The notes under the pieces are model-generated. The model worked only from the letters and a program-made list of their open reading frames with translations, had not been told where the DNA came from and did not search any database. 26,070 nucleotides of DNA from Mycoemilia scoparia (Eukaryota; Kickxellomycota; Kickxellomycetes; Kickxellales; Kickxellaceae): assembly GCA_027575805.1 (NCBI GenBank), contig JANBPU010000225.1, positions 1-26,070 of the forward strand, read 5' to 3'. Below are positions 1-8,900 of this stretch, piece after piece. A program made the translations under genes and the position numbers. The stretch's first letter is position 1. Every line of letters begins with the position of its first letter.

Positions 1-1
1 C

Positions 2-79
2 GATCCTAAAGATGGCAGCAGCAGCAGTAGCAGTGATATTGACGAATCGGAATTTCGGGATCTCGTAGACTGGAGATAA
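2..79 (+). CDS. C-terminal end of an unidentified acidic protein (partial)
   Basis: An open frame enters from the window edge and ends at TAA 77-79, giving 25 residues: a six-serine run followed by an acidic tail ending DESEFRDLVDWR. The acidic tail closing on aromatic and basic residues looks like a genuine protein C-terminus rather than random DNA, and codon-like AGC/AGT serine runs resemble those in the regulator of this window. The family cannot be named from so short a piece. It is transcribed in the same direction as snx3, about 680 bp upstream of it. Confidence 0.5.
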   Translation, partial: DPKDGSSSSSSDIDESEFRDLVDWR

Positions 80-762
80 CAAAAATATTTACTTTCTAAT
101 AACACCATTGTATAATATAAGCACTTATATCTTTTCTTGGCTGGCGATAAGAATTAATGGTTAGTCTTGGGATTTCTCGATTATTGATAAAAAGTACATG
201 CATACATACATGTATTTTTAAATAGTTTCAATTGCTAATAGCTTAAATCAATATCTCCCTCCTTAAAATTTCAATTAGAAAATAAAACCTAATAATGGAT
301 ACTTTTAAGCATATTTAGTAGTGGTTAGGATCTAAGTCTCCCACCTCACTTCCTACTTCCAAGATTAGGTAGTCATCAACGGTAACATTACATAACATGA
401 ACTATGGCCAACCAATAAAACAACCACCCCACATATACAAATTATTTTATTAAGCCCATAATCACACACGACTGTTCAGATCAAAGTTAAACAACAGGGT
501 TGAGTAAACGTCATGGGCTGTCCAGAGTATTCTTTTTTAAACCAAAGAATATTTATATTAATACTTAAACGTAAAATAGTGTCTAGACGCAAACTCGCTC
601 ACCATTAATCACAGTATCATTCTCTACTTCCCTTTTTTGCATAATAGCCTTTACTAATTATTCTATACTTGGCTATATATGATTTTTTATCTTTAAACAT
701 TTCTACTTTTTCTCTCCACAATCTCTCGCACTCACAAAAATACAAATATTGGTATATAAAAG
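80..762. other. AT-rich intergenic region upstream of snx3
   Basis: This AT-rich stretch separates the partial gene from snx3. It holds AATAAA-type motifs near 281-286 and 413-418 that could serve the upstream gene's 3' end, and a pyrimidine-rich stretch at about 700-735 just before the snx3 start. No convincing ORF, transposon end or RNA gene was seen. Confidence 0.6.
674..680 (+). promoter_or_regulatory. Possible TATA box of snx3
   Basis: TATATAT lies 83 bp upstream of the snx3 ATG, followed by a pyrimidine-rich leader (CTTTTTCTCTCC). Position and composition suit a fungal core promoter, but TATA-like strings are common in DNA this AT-rich. Confidence 0.3.
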
Positions 763-1523
763 ATGTCTTCATCAAAGTTCAAAGCTTTTCAACACACTAT
801 GCCCGCCAGTGCATCTTTAAATCCTCCCACTACGCCACTTGCTACCAACACAAGTGATATATCTTATAACGAACCCGAAAACTTTTTGGAAATTGAAGTT
901 CGAAATCCGAAAACACATGAAGTTAATAATAAGAAAAAGTTTACCGACTATGAAATTGTTTGCAGGGTAAGTACTATTAATAATTATATTTATAGTGATT
1001 TCTGGGGTAGTTTTTATTATTGTTTGGAAAGAGATTATATATATGGGTGATAATCTTTGAAACCAGCATTAAATCTAAAAAACTTTTGATTTATTGGTTG
1101 TTTTGTAGACTAATATTCCAGCATTCAAGTACAAAAACTCAAGTGTTAGAAGAAGATATAGTGATTTCGAATGGTTCAGAGATGCTCTTGAACAAGAAAC
1201 AAACCGAGTAAATATTCCTCTTTTGCCCGGAAAAGTGTTTGTCAATAGGTTTGTTGACGAGGTTATTGAAATTCGACGCGAAGGCTTGGAGAGATTTTTG
1301 CAAATGTAAGTAGTTTTCATGACCAAGACTTTATCCATCACCACTCCTATATTGTATAATTGCTTTGGCAATGTAGTGTAATTAAATATATAATGAAGTG
1401 CTTATTTGCTGGCTATTATACATTTATAGTGTTGCGGGTCATCCTTTACTACAAACTGGTAGCAAGGTTTTGGTCCCTTTTATACAAGACCCCAACTTTG
1501 ATAAAGAAAGCTACAGTCTCTGA
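763..1523 (+). CDS. snx3: Sorting nexin-3 (Snx3/Grd19), PX-domain protein
   Basis: Spliced CDS 763-966, 1109-1305, 1430-1523 gives 164 residues, the usual Snx3 length (about 160). Introns are 967-1108 and 1306-1429, both starting GTAAGT and ending TAG. The join at residue 68/69 restores the PX domain: [10 protein letters not shown] (82-91, the phosphoinositide-binding Arg-Tyr motif), PLLPGK (105-110), RREGLERFL (124-132) and [10 protein letters not shown] (135-144); it ends SYSL. Family knowledge: Snx3/Grd19 binds PI3P on early endosomes and works with retromer to return cargo to the Golgi. It is almost all PX domain, with no BAR domain, as expected. The short loop between the proline motif and RREGLE matches fungal members and is shorter than in animals. 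The ATG at 763 is chosen because it opens the frame right after a pyrimidine-rich leader. The gene looks intact. Confidence 0.93.
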
Positions 1524-1670
1524 AATTAACAAAAGCTATAAACAGATACACAGTCACTCTCGCTCATACACACGTATATGAAGATTTATACTCTATGTTC
1601 TTCTCTTGTTTTCTTTTGGTATACTTCTTGTTAGTTTTTGCCCTAGTTTTCCATAAATTTATGATTCATA

Positions 1671-1785
1671 TGGGTAGCTATTTTTGAAGGGTGAATGTTT
1701 AATAGTAAAACTGGACATTCATTTGGCTGCAATTGCCCTTTTAATCGTTGGCCACCGAAAGGTACCCTTCAAAAATTATGATCCA
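1671..1785. mobile_element. MITE, family 1 (copy A)
   Basis: A 115-bp element flanked by TA on both sides (1669-1670, 1786-1787). The left end is TGGGTAGCTATTTTTGAAGG; the right end read inverted is TGGATCATAATTTTTGAAGG. The inner half of the terminal repeat is identical and the outer half differs. The interior shares the core CATTTGGCTG with copies B and C. A TA target duplication and no coding capacity suggest a Tc1/mariner-type non-autonomous element. Confidence 0.8.
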
Positions 1786-1984
1786 TATTGATTTATTCGT
1801 AAATCATTGCATCACTATTACTTTTCACCTTACTAAACTTTTGATCGCTAATTCAAATTATTATTGTTGTTCCGACTTTTCATATCCTTTCTCGTTTCAA
1901 ATAAATGGAAAAATCTCTTTCAAAAGAAAACCAGAATGATTCCTTAGATATTGCTGGTATTCAGTAGAATCCTAGCTAAAAAAT

Positions 1985-2104
1985 ATGGCTAGTGGGGCAA
2001 TGCACAAAGAATATTCGGCTATTAATCTGCCCACCTTTTATGGCGAGCCTCTAAAATCATTTTTTTACATAGACGTGTCCAGTCAAACTACTGTAAAAAT
2101 GTAA
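1985..2104 (+). pseudogene. Possible gag fragment of a retrotransposon
   Basis: A 39-codon frame from ATG 1985 to TAA 2102 contains the string INLPTFYGEP. That resembles the LPTFxGE segment at the start of the capsid region in Ty3/gypsy-type gag proteins. Nothing downstream in any frame continues the domain convincingly, so this is at most a decayed fragment. Resemblance is from memory of the family only. Confidence 0.35.
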
Positions 2105-2275
2105 AGATGGACCTGTAGCATGGTAGATGCCATTAATACATAGCAACAGAAACAATAATAATGGTGATAACAATAATTCTGTCTAAAAATAGTGTCAAGT
2201 TTAAACTTTTTCAATAGTTAACAATAATATATATTATAGCACCAAACATAAATATCTACAAAAACTAAATAACCA

Positions 2276-2413
2276 GATAATCATATTTCACAAGACCTTA
2301 GGCAAAATGGGTCGCCAGGAATTGCATAGAAAATGGCTCACGATTGGGCCAAAATCTTATGAGGGCCAATTTTTGCCCACCATAGAGGTTCAATCAATAA
2401 TGAAATCTACCCA
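2276..2413. mobile_element. Second repeat family (copy E), MITE-like
   Basis: This segment shares a block with 5696-5830: CACAAGACCTTAGGCAAAA here against ACAAGGCCTTAGGCAAAA there, followed by diverged but alignable sequence. Its right end, CTACCCA followed by TA, inverts to TATGGGTAG, the outer end of family-1 MITE copies A and B. The left end is diverged and its boundary approximate. No coding capacity. Confidence 0.55.
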
Positions 2414-2472
2414 TATTATTAATCTATTATTGGCTTTTTTGTTTTGACATTTATCTTTGTAATATGGTTAAC

Positions 2473-2579
2473 TGGCTCAATATACTACTTTAATTTGTTA
2501 AAATGAGTACCCCATTGGAAATGGCTTTGATTGTGATTAAATATCAAAAGTAACTATCAGTATCTCCAATATTGAGCCA
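2473..2579. repeat. Segment bounded by an 11-bp perfect inverted repeat
   Basis: TGGCTCAATAT at 2473-2483 and ATATTGAGCCA at 2569-2579 are perfect inverted copies 85 bp apart. The spacing resembles a small MITE, but there is no TA or other clear target duplication, and only one copy is visible per arm. Confidence 0.4.
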
Positions 2580-2669
2580 GATTGCATATTAGCCAGTATA
2601 ATAATACTATTATGCTGGCAGGGCTCTTATCTTGGATGTAATAAATGGAACCAAATAACCAGGTCATAA

Positions 2670-2852
2670 ATCATCATTATTTACAGATTCTCTCAACAAA
2701 GAGCAAACAGGCAGATGTTAAGAAAGCTGACTCATATGTTTGGTGTTTTTGGCCTGGATCCTGATAAGCATTGCTGGTATATCATCATAGATAATCACAG
2801 TCCTTGCTTGGACAGGATTGTGCAGACTATCTACATTCAACCTGCAAGGTAG
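2670..2852 (+). pseudogene. Short uncharacterised open frame, possible transposon remnant
   Basis: Sixty codons are open from 2670 to TAG 2850-2852, with non-repetitive, protein-like composition (for example HMFGVFGLDPDKHCWYIIID), unlike the AT-rich translations around it. It lacks a good start and is preceded by TTTACAG, which could be a 3' splice site at 2686. I do not recognise the family. It could be the tail of a decayed transposon protein or a chance frame. Confidence 0.25.
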
Positions 2853-2894
2853 TGGATGTCCTTTAGTATCAGCCAGGGAAAATATGTAGCCATA

Positions 2895-3010
2895 TGGGTA
2901 GCTATTTTCGAAGGGTAGCCATTTGCTAACAGGCTGTGATCACTCATTTGGCTGTGTTTTCCCCTATAATCGTTGGCCACCAAAAGTCACCCTTCGAAAA
3001 TTATGATCCA
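2895..3010. mobile_element. MITE, family 1 (copy B)
   Basis: A 116-bp element flanked by TA (2893-2894, 3011-3012). Ends are TGGGTAGCTATTTTCGAAGG and, inverted, TGGATCATAATTTTCGAAGG. Copy A has TTTTTGAAGG at both ends where B has TTTTCGAAGG at both ends, so the two terminal repeats vary together. It carries the CATTTGGCTG core and a CCCCTATAATCGTTGGCC block shared with the family. Confidence 0.8.
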
Positions 3011-3327
3011 TATTGTAAAAATATTTTGTTTCATTATTTCATCTGCCTTTCATTTTTATTACCATTACTGCTACTGTGCTGCCTTACATCTGCTTATATA
3101 TGTGGGTTTGCAGTAGTTTTAAAATATATATTTTTATAAAACTAGCTAAACTAAAATAATAATGTTAATTATTATAGTTAGTATTCAACTATAGAGTTAT
3201 TTTACCCATAAGTTTTATTAGTTTAATAGGCCTTTATTAAAAGTAGTAATTGACTTAAAATAAAATAATATCTTTCTCTCTAACTTAAATAGATATTACT
3301 TTCTTGACATTTTATTATCTATTAAAT

Positions 3328-3975
3328 ATGGTATTAATGCCCGAATCAGATACCATGAGCAATGAAGAACAGACACAAACTAGTTTGTTAGTACAACAAC
3401 AGCTAAGCTATTTAGTAGTTGAACCCAAGGATGGAAAGGAAACAGCCCAAGTTGGAACCTGGTTAAAAGCTATAAAGCTAAAGTTTGAAACCTTACACAT
3501 TCCTAAAGAGGAGTGGGTTAAATATGCCCGGGTAAAACTCCCAGATTCTCTTATGGTCAAATACGAAGAATGGAGGGTATTGAATGGGAAAACTAATTAT
3601 GATTGGGAGGCATTTGAAGTGTTCCTCTACCAATACTTTGTGAGTTTTATTAGGGAGGTAGAGGCATACCAGGAGTGGCATGATATCCCAATGCCTAAAA
3701 CCCTAGAAGAGTTTGACTCCTTTCTTGGGAGTTATAATAGCCTTGGTAGACAAGCTAATCTGGATACAAAATCGAAATTCTTTGCTATGGAACTAATCTT
3801 TCGCCTCCCCGATGGAGTTGTCAACTGGATGATAAGTTCATCTACTCCAGAGAAATCAATAACCTATGAACAAGTTGTAGCAGATGCTTGTACTTACTTC
3901 TTACTAGAGGCATCGAGAAACCAGCTCCCACAAACTATGGAATGGAGTTATCCTGCAAAACCTGCTAATAATTAG
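3328..3975 (+). CDS. Gag-like retroelement protein, stand-alone ORF
   Basis: A 215-residue open frame from ATG 3328 to TAG 3973-3975; in-frame ATGs at 3337 and 3355 are alternative starts. The pattern WLKAIKLKFETL, then a run of helices, then YDWEAFEVFLYQYF, is typical of retrotransposon gag/capsid-like domains (Ty3/gypsy type, WL...F...W..F...F). No CCHC zinc knuckle follows, and no protease, reverse transcriptase or integrase frame is found downstream; no LTR or primer-binding site is recognised. It sits inside transposon-derived DNA yet is uninterrupted, while the neighbouring transposase is full of stops. It may be a recent gag relic, a non-autonomous element or a retained capsid-like gene. 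No membrane segment or signal peptide is apparent. Confidence 0.7.
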   Translation: MVLMPESDTMSNEEQTQTSLLVQQQLSYLVVEPKDGKETAQVGTWLKAIKLKFETLHIPKEEWVKYARVKLPDSLMVKYEEWRVLNGKTNYDWEAFEVFLYQYFVSFIREVEAYQEWHDIPMPKTLEEFDSFLGSYNSLGRQANLDTKSKFFAMELIFRLPDGVVNWMISSSTPEKSITYEQVVADACTYFLLEASRNQLPQTMEWSYPAKPANN

Positions 3976-4129
3976 GTAAATTTTAGTTATATAGTTGTTT
4001 TATCCTGTTTTTCCCTGTTGATAATTTCTGTAGATTTTTAACCCTTTTATTATATTACTTTATAATAAAATTAAGTCTCACAGAATCTCCTTATTCTTTT
4101 TAAGCTTTTTAGAATCTTATACCTTGTGG

Positions 4130-4420
4130 TTTGGTCTTGAGCTGTTGTTTGATATGACCCTATAGATGCTCAGTTAGATTGAGGTCTGGAGACTATGCTG
4201 GCCATTTCATTATTTAGATTTTATTTGCTAAAAACTATTCCAAGATTCATTTTGCTTTATGGCATAATATACTATTTTATTGAAATATTATCTTATGCTT
4301 ATCTAGTTAATCCTAATTAATTATTTCTATTGGCTCTTTATTTGTAAATATTCCCAAACATCTTAGCATTAATGCTGTTAGGCCATAGCCAACATGTACT
4401 GTGGTATTTTAAAAACTGTA
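4130..4420 (-). pseudogene. Degenerate Tc1/mariner-type transposase, catalytic C-terminal part
   Basis: Read on the - strand around 4150-4206 the frame gives WPA*SPDLNLTEHL*GHIKQQL, the WPAxSPDLNPIEHLW signature around the last catalytic acidic residue of Tc1-like DDE transposases. Farther upstream, in shifted frames, pieces resembling the preceding D-N-A motif and linker can be followed to about 4420. At least two in-frame TAG codons and frameshifts show it is dead. The stops stand where family members have a polar residue and Trp, so C-to-T or G-to-A transitions would explain them. Boundaries are approximate. Confidence 0.7.
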
Positions 4421-4429
4421 GGTCAAAAC

Positions 4430-4910
4430 TATTTAGAATGATTCAGAATCATTCTGATCAACTCCTGGTTGACCAGGGTAATCTTGAATCAATCAGAATT
4501 CTAACATAAGGATCTTAACCCTCACATCACTTTTATTAGTTTAGTTTTGATTGATGAAGACTTTTGATTTATCTTCATCATCCCTTTTAATAATTATACT
4601 TTTATTTATTTAAGAATAAAGTTGTAGTTGAAAAGATTTGAAGAACTATATTTATTAAAGTAATTTACTTATTTGAAACCATTCTTCCCTGTCTATAGTC
4701 ATTCTGGACAAAATACTATTTTATACTTTTCCTTGCTATTGTTCAAAGTCATTCTGAATAATTATTTCCTGTTTTGTTTTCCTTGCACCCATGTGCTTTT
4801 ATTCCTTCCTGTTCTGAATGAGTCTGAATTATTCTGAATTAAAGTTTTTTAGAAACAACTTTTCCAGACATTTGAGGTTTGTTCTGAATGACCCTGGTAT
4901 GTCAAATAGT
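4430..4910. repeat. Block of TCATTCTGAAT-like motifs and short hairpins
   Basis: Variants of CATTCTGAA/TTCAGAATG recur near 4436-4455, 4698, 4750, 4816-4840 and 4880. A perfect 10-bp inverted repeat with one-base spacer, AGAATGATTC/GAATCATTCT, lies at 4435-4455, and CCTGGTTGACCAGG at 4464-4477 is another near-perfect hairpin. Similar CCAGGGT-containing ends occur near 4472 and 4890 in opposite orientation, suggesting the end regions of the decayed Tc1-like element or a further MITE. Confidence 0.4.
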
Positions 4911-4953
4911 CTTCTGATCAGCTAATATTGTTTGTTTTTAGGGGGGGAGCATA

Positions 4954-5071
4954 TGAGCAATAATTTTTGAAGGGTAAATTTTGGTGACTACTGATTAAAG
5001 GCATAATCACCACAAAATGGGTATCCAGTTTTACTACTAGTAAACTTTTACCCTTCAAAAATTATTACCCA
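4954..5071. mobile_element. MITE, family 1 (copy D)
   Basis: A 118-bp element flanked by TA (4952-4953, 5072-5073). Ends are TGAGCAATAATTTTTGAAGG and, inverted, TGGGTAATAATTTTTGAAGG; both continue GTAAA. Its interior is in the opposite orientation to copies A, B and C. Copy C starts only 25 bp after it ends. Confidence 0.82.
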
Positions 5072-5096
5072 TATTAGTGCTCTGCCCTAGAATATA

Positions 5097-5210
5097 TGGG
5101 CAATAATTTTTGAAGGATGAAAGTTCACTAGTAAAACTGGACACCCATTTGGCTGTGATTCCCCTATAATCACTGGTCCCCAAAATTCACCCTTCAAAAA
5201 TTATTGCCCA
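5097..5210. mobile_element. MITE, family 1 (copy C, best-preserved ends)
   Basis: A 114-bp element flanked by TA (5095-5096, 5211-5212). The first 20 bases, TGGGCAATAATTTTTGAAGG, are repeated exactly in inverted form at the right end, and the match continues to 24 of 25. It contains the CATTTGGCTG core and the CCCCTATAATC block. This copy defines the family terminus most clearly. Confidence 0.88.
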
Positions 5211-5695
5211 TATAGTAGAGTCTCATCTAAAAGGATGCTAGTATGTTACCTTGGACACTAGCCAATCCCTGCTGAGACTCCAGCTAAAATACATGGGTTA
5301 TGAGCTAGCTTGTAAGGAAAGTGTGGGGGGTATCTTACCTAATCCATTTTGGTAGAGAACTTGATATTTACAGAGTTTCGATTCATAGACTATATATTTT
5401 TCATTGTGGCTCCATAGAATAATATCGCCAGTGCTTTAATTAAGGCTATTTTTGTATCTATTCTTTTAGAGGAGATTCTGGTATATTAACAAGTAGGAGT
5501 AAAATGATTTGGAAAGAATAAAGGATTTATTGGTCCGATAGTCCAAATGGCTTGCTAAGTGCACGAGCGAATGATCTTTAAACTATAAACTCAGTGATGT
5601 TATATGGTGGTATATATTACAATGCGGGGGGTAGCAAGATGATTAATAAATTTATATATATTTGTGTATATGCGTGTGATGAAAGCTTGTTAATA

Positions 5696-5830
5696 TGGAT
5701 CATAATTTACAAGGCCTTAGGCAAAAAGAGCACCCAGGAGTCACATCTGTGAAGGCCTATGATCGAGCCAAGATCTGAGAACCCATTCTTGTCCATTTCA
5801 CGCCTGATTCCTAGTGAAATGAAACAATAT
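5696..5830. mobile_element. Second repeat family (copy F) in the regulator's 3' flank
   Basis: Starts TGGATCATAATTTACAAGGC after a TA (5694-5695). The first 13 bases equal the outer end of family-1 copies A and B, while the interior matches copy E. It ends near CAATATGGGTAAAT; the right boundary is uncertain because the TGGGTA there is in direct rather than inverted orientation. It lies about 95 bp beyond the stop codon of the regulator and so is probably transcribed as part of its 3' UTR. Confidence 0.55.
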
Positions 5831-5924
5831 GGGTAAATATATCACGAAGGAGAGATTAGAAAAGGAGGGATTCGTGTGACGATCGTGGCCGTGGGCAGGA
5901 AGAGGATTGGAGAAATGGAGGAAG

Positions 5925-8900
5925 TCAAAATAGCGCTGGCCCTCTGGACTTTGGCTTGAAACCTTGCCACCAATGTGCTGGAACAAACCGAAGCAAATCA
6001 TCTTCATCCCATATCGTATTGTGTTTCTCCGGATTCTGCCAGTACTCATGGACCATCTCTTCAAGCATATACCAGCGCCCCGTATCAGGCGATATGTCTT
6101 CTGGGTGGAGCACAGGAAACGTGGGGGCAAAAAACGATTCAGGATCAAGCCCAAGCCATCCCATTATTATGCTCAGAATATGGTTGGGCGGGAATGGGTT
6201 TCGACTATCCAGCGCCATCGGCGATAGGGTTGATGGGATCTCAAGGTTGTTGATTGTCATCGTGCTGCCATTTGTGATGGTGGCTAGTCGGGCCGCCATT
6301 GATCTGTTGGATTTTATATACGAAAGTGGCTCCATCCCCCTTCCTTCATTGGCCTCGCTGTTGCCATCACCACCACCGTTTCCTTGTGCTCCAGTGGCTG
6401 GACCATCATCCGTATCCACTAACATGCTGTCGCCACCACCAACATTGCTCTTCGAAATGCCCAGCTGGTCATTGCTCTCGCTGTTGGCTGGGCGGTGGTG
6501 ACGTTGATCTCCTGCGCCATTATTGTTGCTGCCATTGCCAGACAGTGTGTTTGAAGAAAGCGACTCAAAGTTGCTATTGTTCTGCGATTTCGGTGAGTTT
6601 GTGGTTGGAGGTGGCCCTTGCAACCGTAGGTCTGGATCCAGTATTCCCTGTATTATCAGGTTCAGGAAAATATGTTGGAATTTGCGCCACGATGTTCTTC
6701 TAAAATACTGTAGCAACTCAAGAATATGCATCATCGCGCTCCACGATATGCTCGTATCGGGTGAATAGGCAAGATCGATATACACGCTTGCCGACTCTGC
6801 AATGGCAAAGGCTGCCCAAATACTATAGCCATACGTTCCTCCGGCCTTCTGGTGTGAACATGTGGCTAATCTGTGGATCTCGAATGCAGAATAGTAACAC
6901 AAGTGTCGCGAGAACTCGAGAAATTTTTCATCAAATGCAAGACATGGAATATCCCTACTAAGCCGCAGTTCTGAAGGATGCAATAATAACTGACTAGATT
7001 TTGGCAAAGAGTCCCTGATTTGGAACGGGCCGTCAACTCTATATACAGCCCCAGGATCCCGGTTCAGTATCACAGCCATTGCTATTTTGTGTAAAAGTAT
7101 CCGTGTGTAGAGCCAAATTAGGTGCATCATGGTTATCTCATCAATCATCGGGGTGTTGTGGAGCTGAGGCACTTCATCGAGGTTGTTGTAGTCAAGGATG
7201 AGCTGAGATGGCAAGTCGCTGTACCATTCAACCAGCCTATTGTCCAAGGCCAAGATTTCAGAAATGGATGGAATTTGGTGGTCGTGGAAATATTTCACAA
7301 GCATGTCATTAACGCACCCCTGGATTAGTATTAGCTTGGCTAAGCGTAGAGTGTAGTATGAAGAATTTGGCAGGTGCGTTGGTATTTTCCATCTAGTTTC
7401 GTAATTCTCCTTGCTGTGTTTAACCACTTCAATCTCTGCACCATAAAATAGCTCGTCTTGGTCTGGGAAGCGTGGAAACTCGCTGGGATACATTCTTGGC
7501 GTGAGGTCTCCCATGACTGTGGCAGCCAAGGAATCCCACATATAAGCACACCAGAATGTGCGAATAAGCGTCTCGTGTTGGAAATCGTACTCCTCTTCCC
7601 CAAAGCCCTTCCAAGGGTAAGAAGTCCCACGGAATATTATTGAGCGGACAGCACTAAAAATATGTTAAATTTATACACATACAATAGTGGTTATAGCCGA
7701 GAGTACACACACATATATGATCGCACGACTAGCATCATACAATATAAAATGGCACTTTGCATTGGCTCGCTCCCAGAAAAGCAGCGCAGCTCGGCAACAA
7801 CAACAGCAGTGGACCAATCTCCAACCGCCATGCATCAAAAATACAGGAAGATTTCTAGATAAACTTACCGCAGCGCAAGAGCTGGTAAATAAAAATTCCA
7901 TTACGAGTATGATATGCATAAATAAACAGAAGACGCACACACAAGGCACAGTTAAAAGATATTTTTAGATACCATGTAATAATGAATAAGCCGGCTCATA
8001 GAAAAAAGACTTTTTCCCTGAATACAGGGCAAATAGTATTTGCATCAACACACTTACATGTATGGTATTGCATTTGGGGAATTCGGCCAATACAGCCCTC
8101 ATACATTGCCAGCCACAAAAGACCGACAATATTATCAAGACACACGTCCTCAATAGCGCTTTCAACATAAGACAGACTGCGTCTGTAAAACTGACGATGA
8201 AGATCGCTGTTTCCCTTGTTTTTTATCTCAATAGAATGTGTCGACAATAAGGCTATACAGGCCATGCTGTTTGTAATCAGAGGAGCCAAAGTCCCCGACT
8301 CGAACTTTGCCCATGAAATATGGTTATGGATGATGCACCAACGAGTTGTGTGCATAATTTTAAGAAAAGTGCTCAAAAGCTTTTTCATCTCGCTATCAGG
8401 AAGAAGAGGATCACTCTCAACTATCGGGTAATTTGGTGTTGGCTTTATATTGCCTGGATAATAATCTTGTGCTCTTTGCGGCTGTTGCTGTTGTTGTCTT
8501 TGCGTTTGTTGTTGTTGTGGTGGTGGTGGTGGTTGTGGAGGCAAGATGTGGACCTCTGTCATGCCACTACTCCTTTCTGACAATGGAAAAGTCCCGGCAT
8601 AGCGTGAAGGAGTGCTGGGGTTAATTACACTGCCATTATTATTGTTGTTGTTGTTGCTAGTTATGATAGTATTTCCAGCACCTATAGATGTAGAAGCGGC
8701 TGCATTCACCATTGTGGAGCTTGCAGCGTGGTGCTTATGCTGCTGCCCGCCTTTGATTGTTGTTCCTGGTGGAATGTGCTGTGGTTGAGTTTGCCCAGGG
8801 TCATTGTGGTTTCCAATCAATGTTGAAGCTGCAGCCATCACGCCGGGTGAGAGTGCCGAAGATTTAGACAACCCTGGAGTTCCAGGTGCGTATAAAGAAT

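Larger units (their letters stand above)
1524..3327. other. AT-rich transposon graveyard between snx3 and the gag ORF
   Basis: No host gene is visible. The stretch contains two ~115-bp MITEs (1671-1785, 2895-3010), one member of a second repeat family (about 2276-2413), a short gag-like remnant (1985-2104), a 107-bp inverted-repeat-bounded segment (2473-2579) and a short uncharacterised open frame (2670-2852). The remainder is AT-rich with no recognised feature. Confidence 0.7.
3976..5924. other. AT-rich transposon-derived DNA between the gag ORF and the regulator
   Basis: Contains a degenerate Tc1-like transposase on the - strand (about 4130-4420), a block rich in TCATTCTGAAT-like motifs with short inverted repeats (about 4430-4910), two adjacent MITEs (4954-5071, 5097-5210), an unannotated AT-rich stretch (5213-5690) and a second-family repeat (5696-5830) in the presumed 3' flank of the regulator. 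No host gene is visible. Confidence 0.7.

Noticed and set aside
3304..3327. Start of the gag-like ORF at 3304
   Set aside because: That codon is TTG; the first ATG in frame is 3328.
3976..4130. Pol genes or an LTR after the gag-like ORF
   Set aside because: No reverse transcriptase, integrase or protease motif and no direct repeats flanking the ORF could be found.
5956..6703. Several + strand ORFs of 81-181 codons
   Set aside because: All lie antisense to the regulator's third coding exon and have no family motifs.
8433..8624. ORF with a long Val run opposite the regulator
   Set aside because: It is the antisense shadow of the Gln/Pro repeat in the regulator's exon 1.
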